Shown here: in pieces, positions 7,244 through 16,500 of the stretch
How the letters are laid out: each line of letters begins with the position of its first letter
Numbering within the stretch: position 1 is the first letter of the stretch
Position numbers and translations under genes: made by a program
Notes under the pieces: generated by a model
What the model was told of the DNA's origin: nothing
The model's input: only the letters and a program-made list of their open reading frames with translations
Databases searched by the model: none
Assembly: GCA_023391425.1 (NCBI GenBank)
Contig: JAEWAX010000055.1
Location: 1 to 18,965, forward strand
Source of the DNA: Bacillota bacterium
GTDB taxonomy: Bacteria; Bacillota; Clostridia; Acetivibrionales; DSM-1351
Direction: 5' to 3'
DNA length: 18,965 nucleotides

Positions 7244-8209
7244 TTACTGTCTGCTGAATTTCAAAAGTTCTTGTGCTACCTTTTCTTCCAAGAGCGCTAG
7301 CCGTTTTATCTCATTTGCAAGCTCACCTGTAAATTGTTCTGGGTTTTGACTCTCGCAGGCGCTTGCCAGTATTCTTCTTATTCGTCTCCATCCCCATCCC
7401 GCTTTTTCAATCTGGCTAGTAAAATGAGACAGGTCTTGAGTATTGTAATTTTGCTCAAGGTATTTCATGACACTTGCAAAGTGTAGTCTCCGGGAGCCAA
7501 TATCCGATATACGTAAAATTAATGGAGAAACCCATATCATCTCTTCAAAGCCTTCCATCTCTTTTCTAAGATCAAAAGAGCTCTCCACCACATCTGCAAA
7601 AGCCCTCATACCTTGTATACCATTTATATTTTCATCTTCCTTCAGAATGGTCTTTGCAGCATCTTGAAGGAGTTTCTTCCAATCTACATTTGTTGAATAG
7701 TCTTCGCTTCGGCTAATAGTAATACATTTTGCATTTCCCTGACTAAAATTTTTCATTGGAAGTGGGTTTGCTAAACTATTTACAAAAGGATCAATGCAAT
7801 AAACAAAATCATCATCTTTCTCAATTGCCAAGCTATAATGTTCAAAGTGAAATTTACCACATACGTCCTTCCATGGCGCATAATAGGCATCCAGGCATAA
7901 TAACACAGGCATACCTTGCGATAATTCCTTTCTTAAAATATCTAGTTGTTGTAGAGTATCTTCTTCCTTATGGAATAAGGGTGTAATGCCATAAAATTCA
8001 CTGAGGCACTCCCATACCTTGTATTCACCGCCACCAATTCTACTACCTAGTATTTTTGAAGATTTATTTTCTGGAGGTAAAAATGAAAATCCCCAATTTT
8101 GTGCAAACATTAATATGTATTCCTGCTCCCATGTAGCCATAAGCGAAACCAGAACACTTTCCAAGCAGTTATAATGTTCTTCACGAATAAATTTAAAGTT
8201 ATCAATCAT
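7244..8209 (-). CDS. Stand-alone BtrH N-terminal-like (papain/C39-fold) putative acyltransferase, paralogue B
   Basis: A 321-residue soluble protein. The N-terminal half has C15 in EHYNCLESVL, a hydrophobic strand and LDAYYAPW (106-113), HFEHYSLAI (121-129) and CIDPF (138-142). A Cys-His-Asp set at C15, H121 or H124, and D140 fits the cysteine-peptidase-like fold of the BtrH N-terminal family, in which butirosin BtrH moves an acyl group from a carrier protein to an amine. The C-terminal half (about 180-321) is all helical and ends EEKVAQELLKF. It is clearly paralogous to the gene just upstream in the operon (for example YNCLE, RIxxGEY, QGxPxxLxLD). The start ATG at 8209 follows GGAG. The family assignment is by pattern only; a peptidase or scaffold role is possible. 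Confidence 0.6.
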   Translation of the reverse strand: MIDNFKFIREEHYNCLESVLVSLMATWEQEYILMFAQNWGFSFLPPENKSSKILGSRIGGGEYKVWECLSEFYGITPLFHKEEDTLQQLDILRKELSQGMPVLLCLDAYYAPWKDVCGKFHFEHYSLAIEKDDDFVYCIDPFVNSLANPLPMKNFSQGNAKCITISRSEDYSTNVDWKKLLQDAAKTILKEDENINGIQGMRAFADVVESSFDLRKEMEGFEEMIWVSPLILRISDIGSRRLHFASVMKYLEQNYNTQDLSHFTSQIEKAGWGWRRIRRILASACESQNPEQFTGELANEIKRLALLEEKVAQELLKFSRQ

Positions 8210-8251
8210 TGAACCCTACTCCTTAGACTAATAATAATACCTCTTGTTTTT

Positions 8252-9205
8252 CTATTCATCTAAAACGGCTGATAGTTCAAGTGCTAATTTTTCTTCATAA
8301 TCTGCCAATTCTCTAACTTTATTTGCAAACTCAGTAAATTTCTTTTGCTGTTCCTTACTCTCAATAGCTTTTATTAAGATATCTCTAGCTTTTTTCCATC
8401 CATCTCCAGCGGTCTTCATATGACCTGAAAGTTCTATCAGCCTCGTAACACCATTTCGCTCACCAAGATACGCTAGTAAGTTAGAGAAATTTAGCCTACG
8501 GAAAAATACTTCTGCTAACTGCATGAATATAGGTGAGTTATACTTTAATTCCTCAAAGCCTTCATACTCTTCCTTTATATTAATTGAGTGTTCTACTTCC
8601 TCAGCAAACTTTCTCATGGCACTAAAGGCTTGAGCTTTTTGTATATTGGAAACTGCATTTTCTACAATCTCATACCAATCGGTAACTGGTTCCTCTTCTG
8701 ACAGAGAAAAAGTAATACATTTTGCTTTTGATAGTTTGAAGTTCTTTATAGGCAGTGCATTGATTTCCTTATTCCAGTAAGGATCAATTACATTGATGCT
8801 ATCTTCTGCGTCATTTATATCTATAACAATTAAGAAATGCTTCATATGTAATTTTTTATAGACATTTGTCCATGGAACATAAAAACCATCAAGCCACAAA
8901 ACTGTTGGACTTCCCTGCTCTAATTCTTTACGCAAAACTTCAACTTGCTGTACGCTTGTTTCACTAAAATGACATTTTGACTTTATTCCATGATACTTCT
9001 CAAGGCAAACCCAAGCATTATATTCTCCTGCCTCTATCCGATTGCCAATGATTCTATTCTTAGTACTTACTGGAAAAAACGAAAAATTCCAAGCGTTAGC
9101 ATACATCAACATATGTTCACGCTTAAAGCCCTTTGCTATACAGGCCAATACATCCTCCAAACAATTATATAATTCCTCATGGTATGGTAAAAAGCCATGT
9201 ATCAT
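8252..9205 (-). CDS. Stand-alone BtrH N-terminal-like (papain/C39-fold) putative acyltransferase, paralogue A
   Basis: A 317-residue soluble protein with the same plan as the next gene downstream. It has C15 in ELYNCLEDVL, RIEAGEYNAW (57-66), the strand and loop TVLWLDGFYVPW (101-112), H120/H123 in LHMKHFLIV, and VIDPYW (139-144) with D141. The presumed Cys-His-Asp residues keep the same spacing as in the paralogue, while the sequence between them has drifted, which suggests an old duplication with both copies retained. The C-terminal part is helical and ends DYEEKLALELSAVL. No signal peptide or ABC-transporter part is present, which argues against a bacteriocin-leader peptidase. GAGGAG lies 11 bases before the ATG. 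It sits between the CapK-like ligase and paralogue B. Confidence 0.6.
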   Translation of the reverse strand: MIHGFLPYHEELYNCLEDVLACIAKGFKREHMLMYANAWNFSFFPVSTKNRIIGNRIEAGEYNAWVCLEKYHGIKSKCHFSETSVQQVEVLRKELEQGSPTVLWLDGFYVPWTNVYKKLHMKHFLIVIDINDAEDSINVIDPYWNKEINALPIKNFKLSKAKCITFSLSEEEPVTDWYEIVENAVSNIQKAQAFSAMRKFAEEVEHSINIKEEYEGFEELKYNSPIFMQLAEVFFRRLNFSNLLAYLGERNGVTRLIELSGHMKTAGDGWKKARDILIKAIESKEQQKKFTEFANKVRELADYEEKLALELSAVLDE

Positions 9206-9264
9206 AGCTTATATCACTCCTCACTAATAAAATAGTCTTTCGCTATAGTAACTTAATGTTTTTG

Positions 9265-10500
9265 TTATTTATTAACAAAAGAATAAAATGTTTTAATCTT
9301 TCCAGAGGGAAGAGGGGGTATGTCATCAACAAACCTAAACTCAACATCTACTTCTTTTCCGATACCAGTATGGATATAATCCAATAGTGTCTGAGTAATT
9401 TCTTCGGTGTAGTTTTCCATTTTTACAATATACATGACAAACTTGTGTAGCTCAAGCTGCTCAACTCTAAAGCTATCTATACAATCTAGTCCCCTATTAA
9501 TTAGCTTATATACACCTCTTTTAAAGAAAATCTCACCCGACATTTCTTTTTTGCCAGATATCATATCCCCTGTTCTACCACCATAGAGCGTAATAACCTG
9601 GGAGGCTTGTCCACATTCACACTCGACGTATTCTACCTTTCCCAAGTCTTGAATGTTGTATCTAACCAAAGGCATAAGCTTATTATATAGACTTGTTATG
9701 GTAATTTCGCCAACATTTGCATTCGTTGATAGTATGCTTTCATTCGTAGTTTCTGCATAGATCAAATCTTTCTGCACATGAAGGTTACCTTTTGGACATT
9801 CATAAGCAATACACCAGCTCTCAATGGTTCCATAATGGTTTATGGTCTTACATCCAAAAATTTCTTCTACATATTCTCTGCGGTTTTTATCAGAAAACTC
9901 ACCAGCCAATTCTATAAACTTTATTGTACCTTTGGTGTAAGGCATTTCTCCACTTTGAATTAGCTTCGCATATCTTTCTAACGTAGAAATGGGCCCTGAC
10001 AACCACCTTGGAGATAATGCCATTATCCTTTTGAAACACTTTTTTATGTGCTCTTTATCAAAGTTCAAAAGGTTTCCAACCTTTTTATATGTATTTATAT
10101 CATGCAAGGATAGGTAGTTTGTCACATCTACCTTCGGATCCCACATCCTCCTCTGCTTCCATATATTAAACATAGCAATCATTCTCTCTGTTGGTGTTTT
10201 CAGGCAGTTTACAGGGACTCCAGTTGAACCACTTGTCAATTCACCTATTTTTTCTTCTGTAGTGACAGAAATATATTGTGAATAGTGATTTCTAACATCT
10301 TTCTTTGTTGTAATTGGCAGTTTTTCTAGTATTTCAGGGATACTACTATGCAGGTCTATATTGTTATTCACAAATATAGACTTATAATACTCATTATATT
10401 TTTCTAAATGGTTTAAAATGTCAAGCAGCTTTTCCTTTTGAACTGAGCTAAGCATATTCCATTGGTTATCACAAGCTTCTAACATCATAAATATATCCAT
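9265..10500 (-). CDS. CapK/PaaK-family adenylate-forming enzyme (phenylacetate-CoA ligase / F390 synthetase-like)
   Basis: A 411-residue protein of the adenylate-forming superfamily, in the branch that includes phenylacetate-CoA ligase, coenzyme F390 synthetase and CapK. It shows ELTSGSTGVPV (87-97, phosphate-binding loop), INHYGTIE (adenine-binding motif), the RYNIQDLG hinge-like stretch, a Cys-rich CECG, GGRTGDM and a C-terminal PLPSGKIKTF containing the likely catalytic Lys. At 411 residues it is near the short end of the family. The substrate is unknown; a role in activating a carboxylic acid for this operon's product, or in joining product to another molecule, is inference. The ATG at 10500 has GAGGGGG almost touching it, so the ATG codons a few residues downstream (M5, M6) are also possible starts. 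Confidence 0.75.
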   Translation of the reverse strand: MDIFMMLEACDNQWNMLSSVQKEKLLDILNHLEKYNEYYKSIFVNNNIDLHSSIPEILEKLPITTKKDVRNHYSQYISVTTEEKIGELTSGSTGVPVNCLKTPTERMIAMFNIWKQRRMWDPKVDVTNYLSLHDINTYKKVGNLLNFDKEHIKKCFKRIMALSPRWLSGPISTLERYAKLIQSGEMPYTKGTIKFIELAGEFSDKNRREYVEEIFGCKTINHYGTIESWCIAYECPKGNLHVQKDLIYAETTNESILSTNANVGEITITSLYNKLMPLVRYNIQDLGKVEYVECECGQASQVITLYGGRTGDMISGKKEMSGEIFFKRGVYKLINRGLDCIDSFRVEQLELHKFVMYIVKMENYTEEITQTLLDYIHTGIGKEVDVEFRFVDDIPPLPSGKIKTFYSFVNK

Positions 10501-10593
10501 GCCCCCTCATTGAGCACAAAACACCATTAAAGTAATGGCATGGACTCTGCACCTCCTCGTATTATATTTTTCAAACCTTCCTCCTTTTATTGT
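10501..10593 (-). other. Gap with two spare Shine-Dalgarno sites and a possible micro-ORF
   Basis: This 93-base gap is longer than others in the operon. On the minus strand AAAGGAGG precedes a TTG that opens a 15-codon frame (starts LKNIIRGG, ends MPLL, stop), and a second AGGAGG lies inside it before an ATG of four codons. It may be a leader peptide tuning translation of the CapK-like gene, or the remains of a longer gene. Confidence 0.25.
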
Positions 10594-10851
10594 TCAACAA
10601 CTCTTTGTCTTACTTTCAACGTATTCTCTTAACGAGCTATATCGGGTTAGTGTTTCTATTACCAGGTATTCATTTTCAACAACTATGTCAAATTCCCTTT
10701 CGATATCAGCAATAAGCCTTAGAACCTGTATTGAGTCAAATAAAAAATCGCTTATCAGGTTTGAATTATCATTAATCTCCTCTATTGATATTCCTATTCT
10801 TAAATTCTTAGCAACTATTTGTTTCAGTCTTTCATTAACATTATTTTCCAT
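10594..10851 (-). CDS. Free acyl/peptidyl carrier protein
   Basis: An 85-residue stand-alone carrier protein. The attachment motif is FLFDSIQVLRL with Ser40 as the phosphopantetheine site (D-S-I/L signature), followed by the typical IEREFDIVVENEYL helix region. I chose the ATG at 10851 because AAGGAG lies 11 bases upstream. An in-frame ATG at 10893 would add 14 residues but overlaps the upstream ligase and has no ribosome site. The gene is directly downstream of an acyl-adenylating ligase, which most likely loads it, giving an acyl starter for the condensation domain of NRPS1. It lacks the GGDS-type motif of the NRPS carriers, so it is of the ACP rather than the PCP style. No phosphopantetheinyl transferase gene is in view. 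Confidence 0.8.
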   Translation of the reverse strand: MENNVNERLKQIVAKNLRIGISIEEINDNSNLISDFLFDSIQVLRLIADIEREFDIVVENEYLVIETLTRYSSLREYVESKTKSC

Positions 10852-10882
10852 TTTAATCGTTTCTCCTTCTCTTTTAATATTA

Positions 10883-12403
10883 TTAAACGCCATTAATGAC
10901 TATTTCCTGCTTCCTCACGCACTTTCCACTCAGGGTCTTCTCCAAATGATCTACCAGGAATATCTTTCCTGGTATCTTATAATCTTCTAGATTATCCTTG
11001 CAGTGCATATAAATTTGACGAATATTTAATACACTTCCTTCACTAGCAACAATATAAGCTACAATATCTTCCCCCGCCAGATCATCTGCCTCACCTCTTA
11101 CCAAAACTTCCTTTATTCCTTCGTATCCTGCAATAGCGCTTTCAATTTCCTCTGGATATATGTTCTTACCTGCCTTAATGATTAAATTATCTTTTCTTCC
11201 CGTAACGTATAAGTACCCGTCTTTGTCAAGGTATCCCATATCTCCTGTATGTAATATGCCGTTGTGTAAGGCTTTTTTTGTCAACTCTTCATTCTTGTAA
11301 TATCCACGCATAACATTCGGACCTTTTACTGCAATTTGACCAATACAGCCCGAATCTAGAACCCTTCCTTCTTGGTCTAAAATATATATACTTACATCTT
11401 TTATTGGTACACCACTAGACCCCTCTTTTTTTAACAAATCTTCCCTTTCTATATAGGTAACTCTAGGTGCCGCTTCAGTTAATCCATATGAATATATAAT
11501 ATTAGCCCATTCAAACTTATCAGCCAACTCCCGAATTTTAGAGATTGAAATGCTTGCGCCATAAAAATTCACTATCCTTAGTGTCCTTAAATTATACCTA
11601 TCCAAATACCTATGTTCTAATATTGCTGACAACATGGTTGGTACAGCGAAAAAGACGGTAATAGCATTTGTGTGTATGAGTTCCAACATTGAAGATGCAG
11701 TGGGCATATTATGAGTTAGAAAGAGAGTACAGCCATTAGATATGGAAACTAACATTTCTCCTGTTATACTCGAGGCATGATTTATGTTTTTTATTAACAG
11801 TATTCTGTCATTTTCACTTAGTTGTAAGTAATGAGAAATGCTCATTACATTACTCACTATATTGCTGTCTGAAAGCATGATACCTTTGGGGATTTGTGTA
11901 GTTCCTGAAGAAAACAGTATAATTGCCACATCCAATTCATTCTCTTCCCTTTTTTCTAATTTTCTATGTTGGCCCCCCATCTCACTATACTGACAATTTA
12001 GCGATGGGTCGATACCATCCATGTAGAAAACACCATTTAGCTCTCCACAGTCATTTTGGGGTAGTTCTCTAAAAATGTTGTTATATTTGCTCAGAGTAAT
12101 AATATATCTTATCTCATAAAAACGTATAATATTTATCAGCTTTGCGCTACCCATTTGTACATATAATGGCACAATTATAGCTCCGCAAAGATTGACAGCA
12201 AAAAATGCTTCTATAAATTCAATAGAGTTATCCATTGCAATTACTACATTATCTCCTCTTTGAACTCCTCTTGATGTTAATTCTAGCGCTAGCTTTCTTA
12301 CGTTTTCATATAACTTATTATATGTAATACTTACGCCCATACAACTAACAGCAATATTCTCACTATGCAATTGTGAAGAACTTTCTAGTAATTCATAGAT
12401 CAT
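10883..12403 (-). CDS. Acyl-adenylating ligase (acyl-CoA/acyl-ACP synthetase type)
   Basis: A 506-residue class I adenylate-forming enzyme. Motifs are FSSGTTQIPKG (164-174, P-loop), YSYGLTEAAP (305-313), HTGDMGYLDKDGYLYVTGRKDN (385-406), IIKAGKNIYPEEIE (408-421) and the C-terminal SGKCVRK with catalytic K494. This layout matches fatty-acyl or aryl-acid CoA/ACP ligases rather than NRPS adenylation domains, and no carrier is fused. The P-loop has Gln in place of the usual Gly (TTQIPKG), a small oddity. GGAGG inside the last codons of the glycosyltransferase gene serves as its ribosome site, a 6-base gap that suggests coupled translation. The next gene is a free carrier protein, its likely partner. 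The acyl substrate is unknown. Confidence 0.85.
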   Translation of the reverse strand: MIYELLESSSQLHSENIAVSCMGVSITYNKLYENVRKLALELTSRGVQRGDNVVIAMDNSIEFIEAFFAVNLCGAIIVPLYVQMGSAKLINIIRFYEIRYIITLSKYNNIFRELPQNDCGELNGVFYMDGIDPSLNCQYSEMGGQHRKLEKREENELDVAIILFSSGTTQIPKGIMLSDSNIVSNVMSISHYLQLSENDRILLIKNINHASSITGEMLVSISNGCTLFLTHNMPTASSMLELIHTNAITVFFAVPTMLSAILEHRYLDRYNLRTLRIVNFYGASISISKIRELADKFEWANIIYSYGLTEAAPRVTYIEREDLLKKEGSSGVPIKDVSIYILDQEGRVLDSGCIGQIAVKGPNVMRGYYKNEELTKKALHNGILHTGDMGYLDKDGYLYVTGRKDNLIIKAGKNIYPEEIESAIAGYEGIKEVLVRGEADDLAGEDIVAYIVASEGSVLNIRQIYMHCKDNLEDYKIPGKIFLVDHLEKTLSGKCVRKQEIVINGV

Positions 12404-12409
12404 AAGGTC

Positions 12410-13495
12410 TTATACCTCCAATAATCTTCTTGAAACTGGATAGTACTTCGGTGTGCTATTTCTAGAGCCCAGCAATTGGATCCATATATCTAAATCCGTA
12501 TTTTCTAAATAATCATTCACGACAATATCTATGTCTTTTATATCTGACAGCTTAGAAATAGTCTTTTTTAAATCCTCTAATGTATTTTCATCTTTAAACT
12601 CAACGACTATACGATTTGCATTCTCTGGAACCTGTTTTTCAATATACCAAAATTTATTAGCCAAACTTTTAAATAGTTCGTATACCTTCTCATCAGAGAT
12701 TTTAAATATATTGGAGTGTTTTAATAAAAAAAGTCTTGTATTCTCTTCAACACCAGCAATTTTACTCTTTTCAACGACTTTGCCCTCAACCCAATGGAAC
12801 TGGTGAAGAACTTCTAACTTGCTGTTTATAACAATTTTCAGTCCTTCCTTATAGATCCTGTACACTAATTCAATATCCTCTAATCCCCATGCCTTAAGTT
12901 CTTCATCAAAGCCATTTACTTTTTTAAGCCACTTTTTTGGTACAATCAGATTGCAGCTTTGCCCATATAAAAATGGAAATCTTATCGCCGTTGCATTATA
13001 GGATAATTCATTAAATACCCCACATCTAAAGTCATGTAGTTCGCTTTGGTGACAATCAAAGATGTATTCCTTAAATACACTACCGTCTTGAATCATTTCA
13101 AACGAAATATCCTTAGGAATCATTAATCTCGGCCCAATTAATACAATATCTTCAATTACTGTATAATATCGTTCCACCTCACTTAAGTAGTCCTTTCTTA
13201 CAATGATATCTGCGTCAATGAAAATTATGATTTTGCCTTCACAATGCTTTATTCCATAGTTTCTGGCCCTTGAACGGCAGGAGTCATCACACCTATCAAG
13301 ATAGAGATATTTTAAATCGTAGTTCCTATTAATACCCTTAATATAATCATATGTACCATCCGTAGATCCATCATCAACTACTATCACCTCAAAGTTTACT
13401 AATGGAGAACTCTCAACATAATTTAAGGCTTCTAGTGAATTTTTTAGCATCATTTTACTATTATATGTAGGTATTATAAAACTGTACTTTTTCAT
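12410..13495 (-). CDS. Family 2 glycosyltransferase
   Basis: A 361-residue GT-A glycosyltransferase. It opens KKYSFIIPTYNSK, then EVIVVDDGSTDGT (36-48, nucleotide binding), the DAD metal motif (94-96) and WGLEDIELVYRIYKEG (203-218), an ED-containing acceptor/catalytic region like that of chondroitin/galactosyl-type GT2 enzymes, with HQFHW (231-235). The C-terminal 100 residues have no recognised domain. The ATG at 13495 was preferred over one 12 codons earlier because AGGAGG lies directly upstream of it and the longer frame would overlap NRPS1. It lies between NRPS1 and the acyl ligase, so it may put a sugar on the operon's product. No transmembrane helix is seen, so membrane polysaccharide synthesis is less likely. 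The sugar donor is unknown. Confidence 0.85.
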   Translation of the reverse strand: MKKYSFIIPTYNSKMMLKNSLEALNYVESSPLVNFEVIVVDDGSTDGTYDYIKGINRNYDLKYLYLDRCDDSCRSRARNYGIKHCEGKIIIFIDADIIVRKDYLSEVERYYTVIEDIVLIGPRLMIPKDISFEMIQDGSVFKEYIFDCHQSELHDFRCGVFNELSYNATAIRFPFLYGQSCNLIVPKKWLKKVNGFDEELKAWGLEDIELVYRIYKEGLKIVINSKLEVLHQFHWVEGKVVEKSKIAGVEENTRLFLLKHSNIFKISDEKVYELFKSLANKFWYIEKQVPENANRIVVEFKDENTLEDLKKTISKLSDIKDIDIVVNDYLENTDLDIWIQLLGSRNSTPKYYPVSRRLLEV

Positions 13496-13517
13496 TTTTT
13501 TTCCTCCTAATCTTGCG

Positions 13518-16500
13518 CTAGGTAATATCATTTTCTACCTGTAAGTTAGTTAAGCTCATTTCTTCTGGCCATAAATTTTTAAGACTATTTATTAATTCTT
13601 CCTCCTTTACTTTTAATTCTTCCAGATACTTTTTATAGGAGACATCAAAAATGATCTCGTCTTTTCTATACCTGATATCAATAATATTGATAAAATCCAT
13701 CCATGCTAGGTGTATATTCTCCAGTTCACCTATCAAATTACAACGTATTTTTTGGTCACAGTCACCTTGATACTCTTTCAGAGCAAATTCTAATACTTTT
13801 CTATTTGATGCTATTTCTCTAAACTTCCATTTAAATAATTCATACAACGTAACATGTACATAATTTTGCTTATTATTTAGGTCTAATATTTCGCTTTGGC
13901 ATAGTTCTATTAGCAAATCCATTGCGGCAGTACCTTGAGCCATTTTAAACCCATCATGATAGAAAACTTCTTTTGTGTGGTTAGCAAGTGATATTTTCAC
14001 CATATCTCTTACCATATCACCTGAAATTGTGCCTTCCTTCAATTTTTCCTCGTCAATATAAACGGTGGCATAGTTTGCAAAGATCTCAAAGGCCGATTTC
14101 AAATCCTCTTTATCTATCATTCCTACAGAGAGATTCTTATCATAGGGAATATAGTTGTCTATATTTACAGCCCCTGGCTGCTCCACAAAATAAAGTTTTG
14201 TAGGGCTATGAGCCACAGCAAGGAAGCAATGTCCTTCAAAGCCTATATCTTCGCCAGGTGCATCATATCCTTGGAAATTAACGAAAAACGGAAGTCTCTC
14301 AACGCATGTCGCCACAATCACTGCTTCTCCTTTATCTAATAAGTCCTCTATCTTCGACATAGCCTGATAGCCTTTATCATGGTATTGTTCAATATTAAAT
14401 ACATTCTGATTAATTTTGTAGGGTAAAGAGGCAACATTAAAAATAGTATCATCAGAATTCATAAGTATTCTAAAAACAATATCCCCTAGGAAAGCACCTC
14501 TATAGCCCTTAATATCCCGAATCTTTTTTTTCATTATAAAGTAAAGCATTTGTGCCTGACAGTTTAGATGTGCACTAAACTCCTCTGGTTGCCCATTTTT
14601 TAAGAAGTGGTACTCAATGTTCATATTTTCTCTCATCGAGGCGGGCAAATCATCCTCTTCTGTGTTCAAACACACCACATATTTCTGAAGCTGTGCTATT
14701 GTAGGGTACTGCATAATATGTCTCATATTAATTGAAAACCCTTTTAAATGTCCAATCATCTGAATAGCCTTCAATGAGTTGCCCCCAAGATCAAAAAAGT
14801 TGTCATTTATTCCCACTCTATTAACTCTCAATATTTCCTTCCACACATCTGCCAACTTTTGCTCAATATCATTTGTAGGGGCTATATACTCTTCCCCTGT
14901 AATGATATCTCCATTAGGTTCGGGTAGTGACTTCCTGTCTACCTTGCCATTAGGTGTTAGTGGTAGCTTTTCTATTTGTACAAAATGGGATGGAACCATG
15001 TATTCAGGAAGTGTATTTTGCAAAAATTCTCTCAACTCATGTACAGTCAAATTCTTATCTGCTACTACATATGCGCAAAGGTACTTACCTCCATTTTTCT
15101 CGTCCTCTTTAGCAATTACCACTGTTTCTTTAATATTTTTATGTCTTAAAAGCTGTGTTTCTATCTCACCGAGTTCTATCCTAAACCCTCTGATTTTAAC
15201 CTGATGATCTATTCTTCCTAAATACTCTATATTCCCATCAGGTAGCCACCTTACAAGGTCTCCTGTTTTATATACTTTTTCTCCAGGTTCAAAAGGATTA
15301 GATATGAATTTTGAAGCCGTTACATCCGGTCTGTTGATATACCCTCTAGCAATGCCCTTTCCTGATAAGCACAGTTCTCCTGACACACCTATCGGTTGAA
15401 GGTTATTGTTTCCATCTAAAATATAAGCTTTCATATTTTGAAATGGCTTACCAATGGGAATAATGTTTTCGCAGGTTACATTACTTAATGAACACCTTGT
15501 TGCATAAATTGTTGATTCAGTTGGCCCATAAATATTTTCCAACTTTACATTTGAAGTAAGTTTACTGAATTTACTTACTACCTCTTTTGATAAGGCTTCG
15601 CCAGCTGCAAAAATATACTTTAATTTATTTAAGGTATCAGTTCCTTCTCTCTCCACTATATCTAAAAAAATACTTAACATTGATGGCACAAAATTTATGT
15701 GTGTTACATTGTATTGGTCTATCGCTTGAAGCACTTTTTGGGGATCTTTTTCTTCCCATTGCTTCAAAAGGACCAGTTTCCCACCTGCAAAAAACCATCC
15801 AAATAATTCTGCAACAGATACATCAAAGGTATATGTAGTTTTTAACAGATATGTATCTGTTTCTAGCAGTGGATACTCATTTTGAAGTGCTATAAGAATG
15901 TTCACAGCACTTCCATGTTCAATCATAACTCCCTTAGGCTTACCGGTTGATCCTGATGTATATATCACATACGCTAAATCTGTCTGGATATTTACTTTTT
16001 CTAAGTTTGAGTTTCCACCTTGATATGACTTTTCATCTTTTAAATCTAAAATTTCTCCTGAAAATTTGAGCTTATCCTTCAGATAATTTTTGGTCAGTAC
16101 TATTTCTGCTCCACAATCCTTGAGTATATAGTTTATTCTCTCTTCTGGATATTCAATATCAATAGGTAAATATGCTCCTCCAGATTTTAAAACACCAAAA
16201 ATTCCAATGAGCATTTCTAATGACCGCTCTATCATAATACCTACAATACTGTTTGGCTTAACGCCTTTACTCCGTAATACATTTGCAAGCTTATTTGATT
16301 TTTCATTTAATTCACGGTAAGTCAATGTCTTATTATCAAAGACGAGTGCAATATTATCAGGTGTCTTCTGCACTTGCTCTTCAAATAATTCTTGTATAGT
16401 CTTGTTACCTGGAACCTCTGCAACAGTATTATTGAATTGGTATAATATTTGAATTTTTTCTTCTTGGTCTAGCATATCAATTTCGTGTAATTTTATTTGT

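Noticed and set aside
7244..9205. Bacteriocin leader peptidases (C39) as the function of the two paralogues
   Set aside because: No ABC-transporter part, no precursor peptide with a GG leader nearby, and an NRPS/ACP context.
10852..10893. Longer carrier protein starting at 10893
   Set aside because: There is no ribosome site, it overlaps the ligase gene, and AAGGAG points to the ATG at 10851.
13496..13531. Longer N-terminus for the glycosyltransferase (start at 13531)
   Set aside because: The extra 12 residues overlap the NRPS1 stop and include the ribosome site of the better ATG at 13495.
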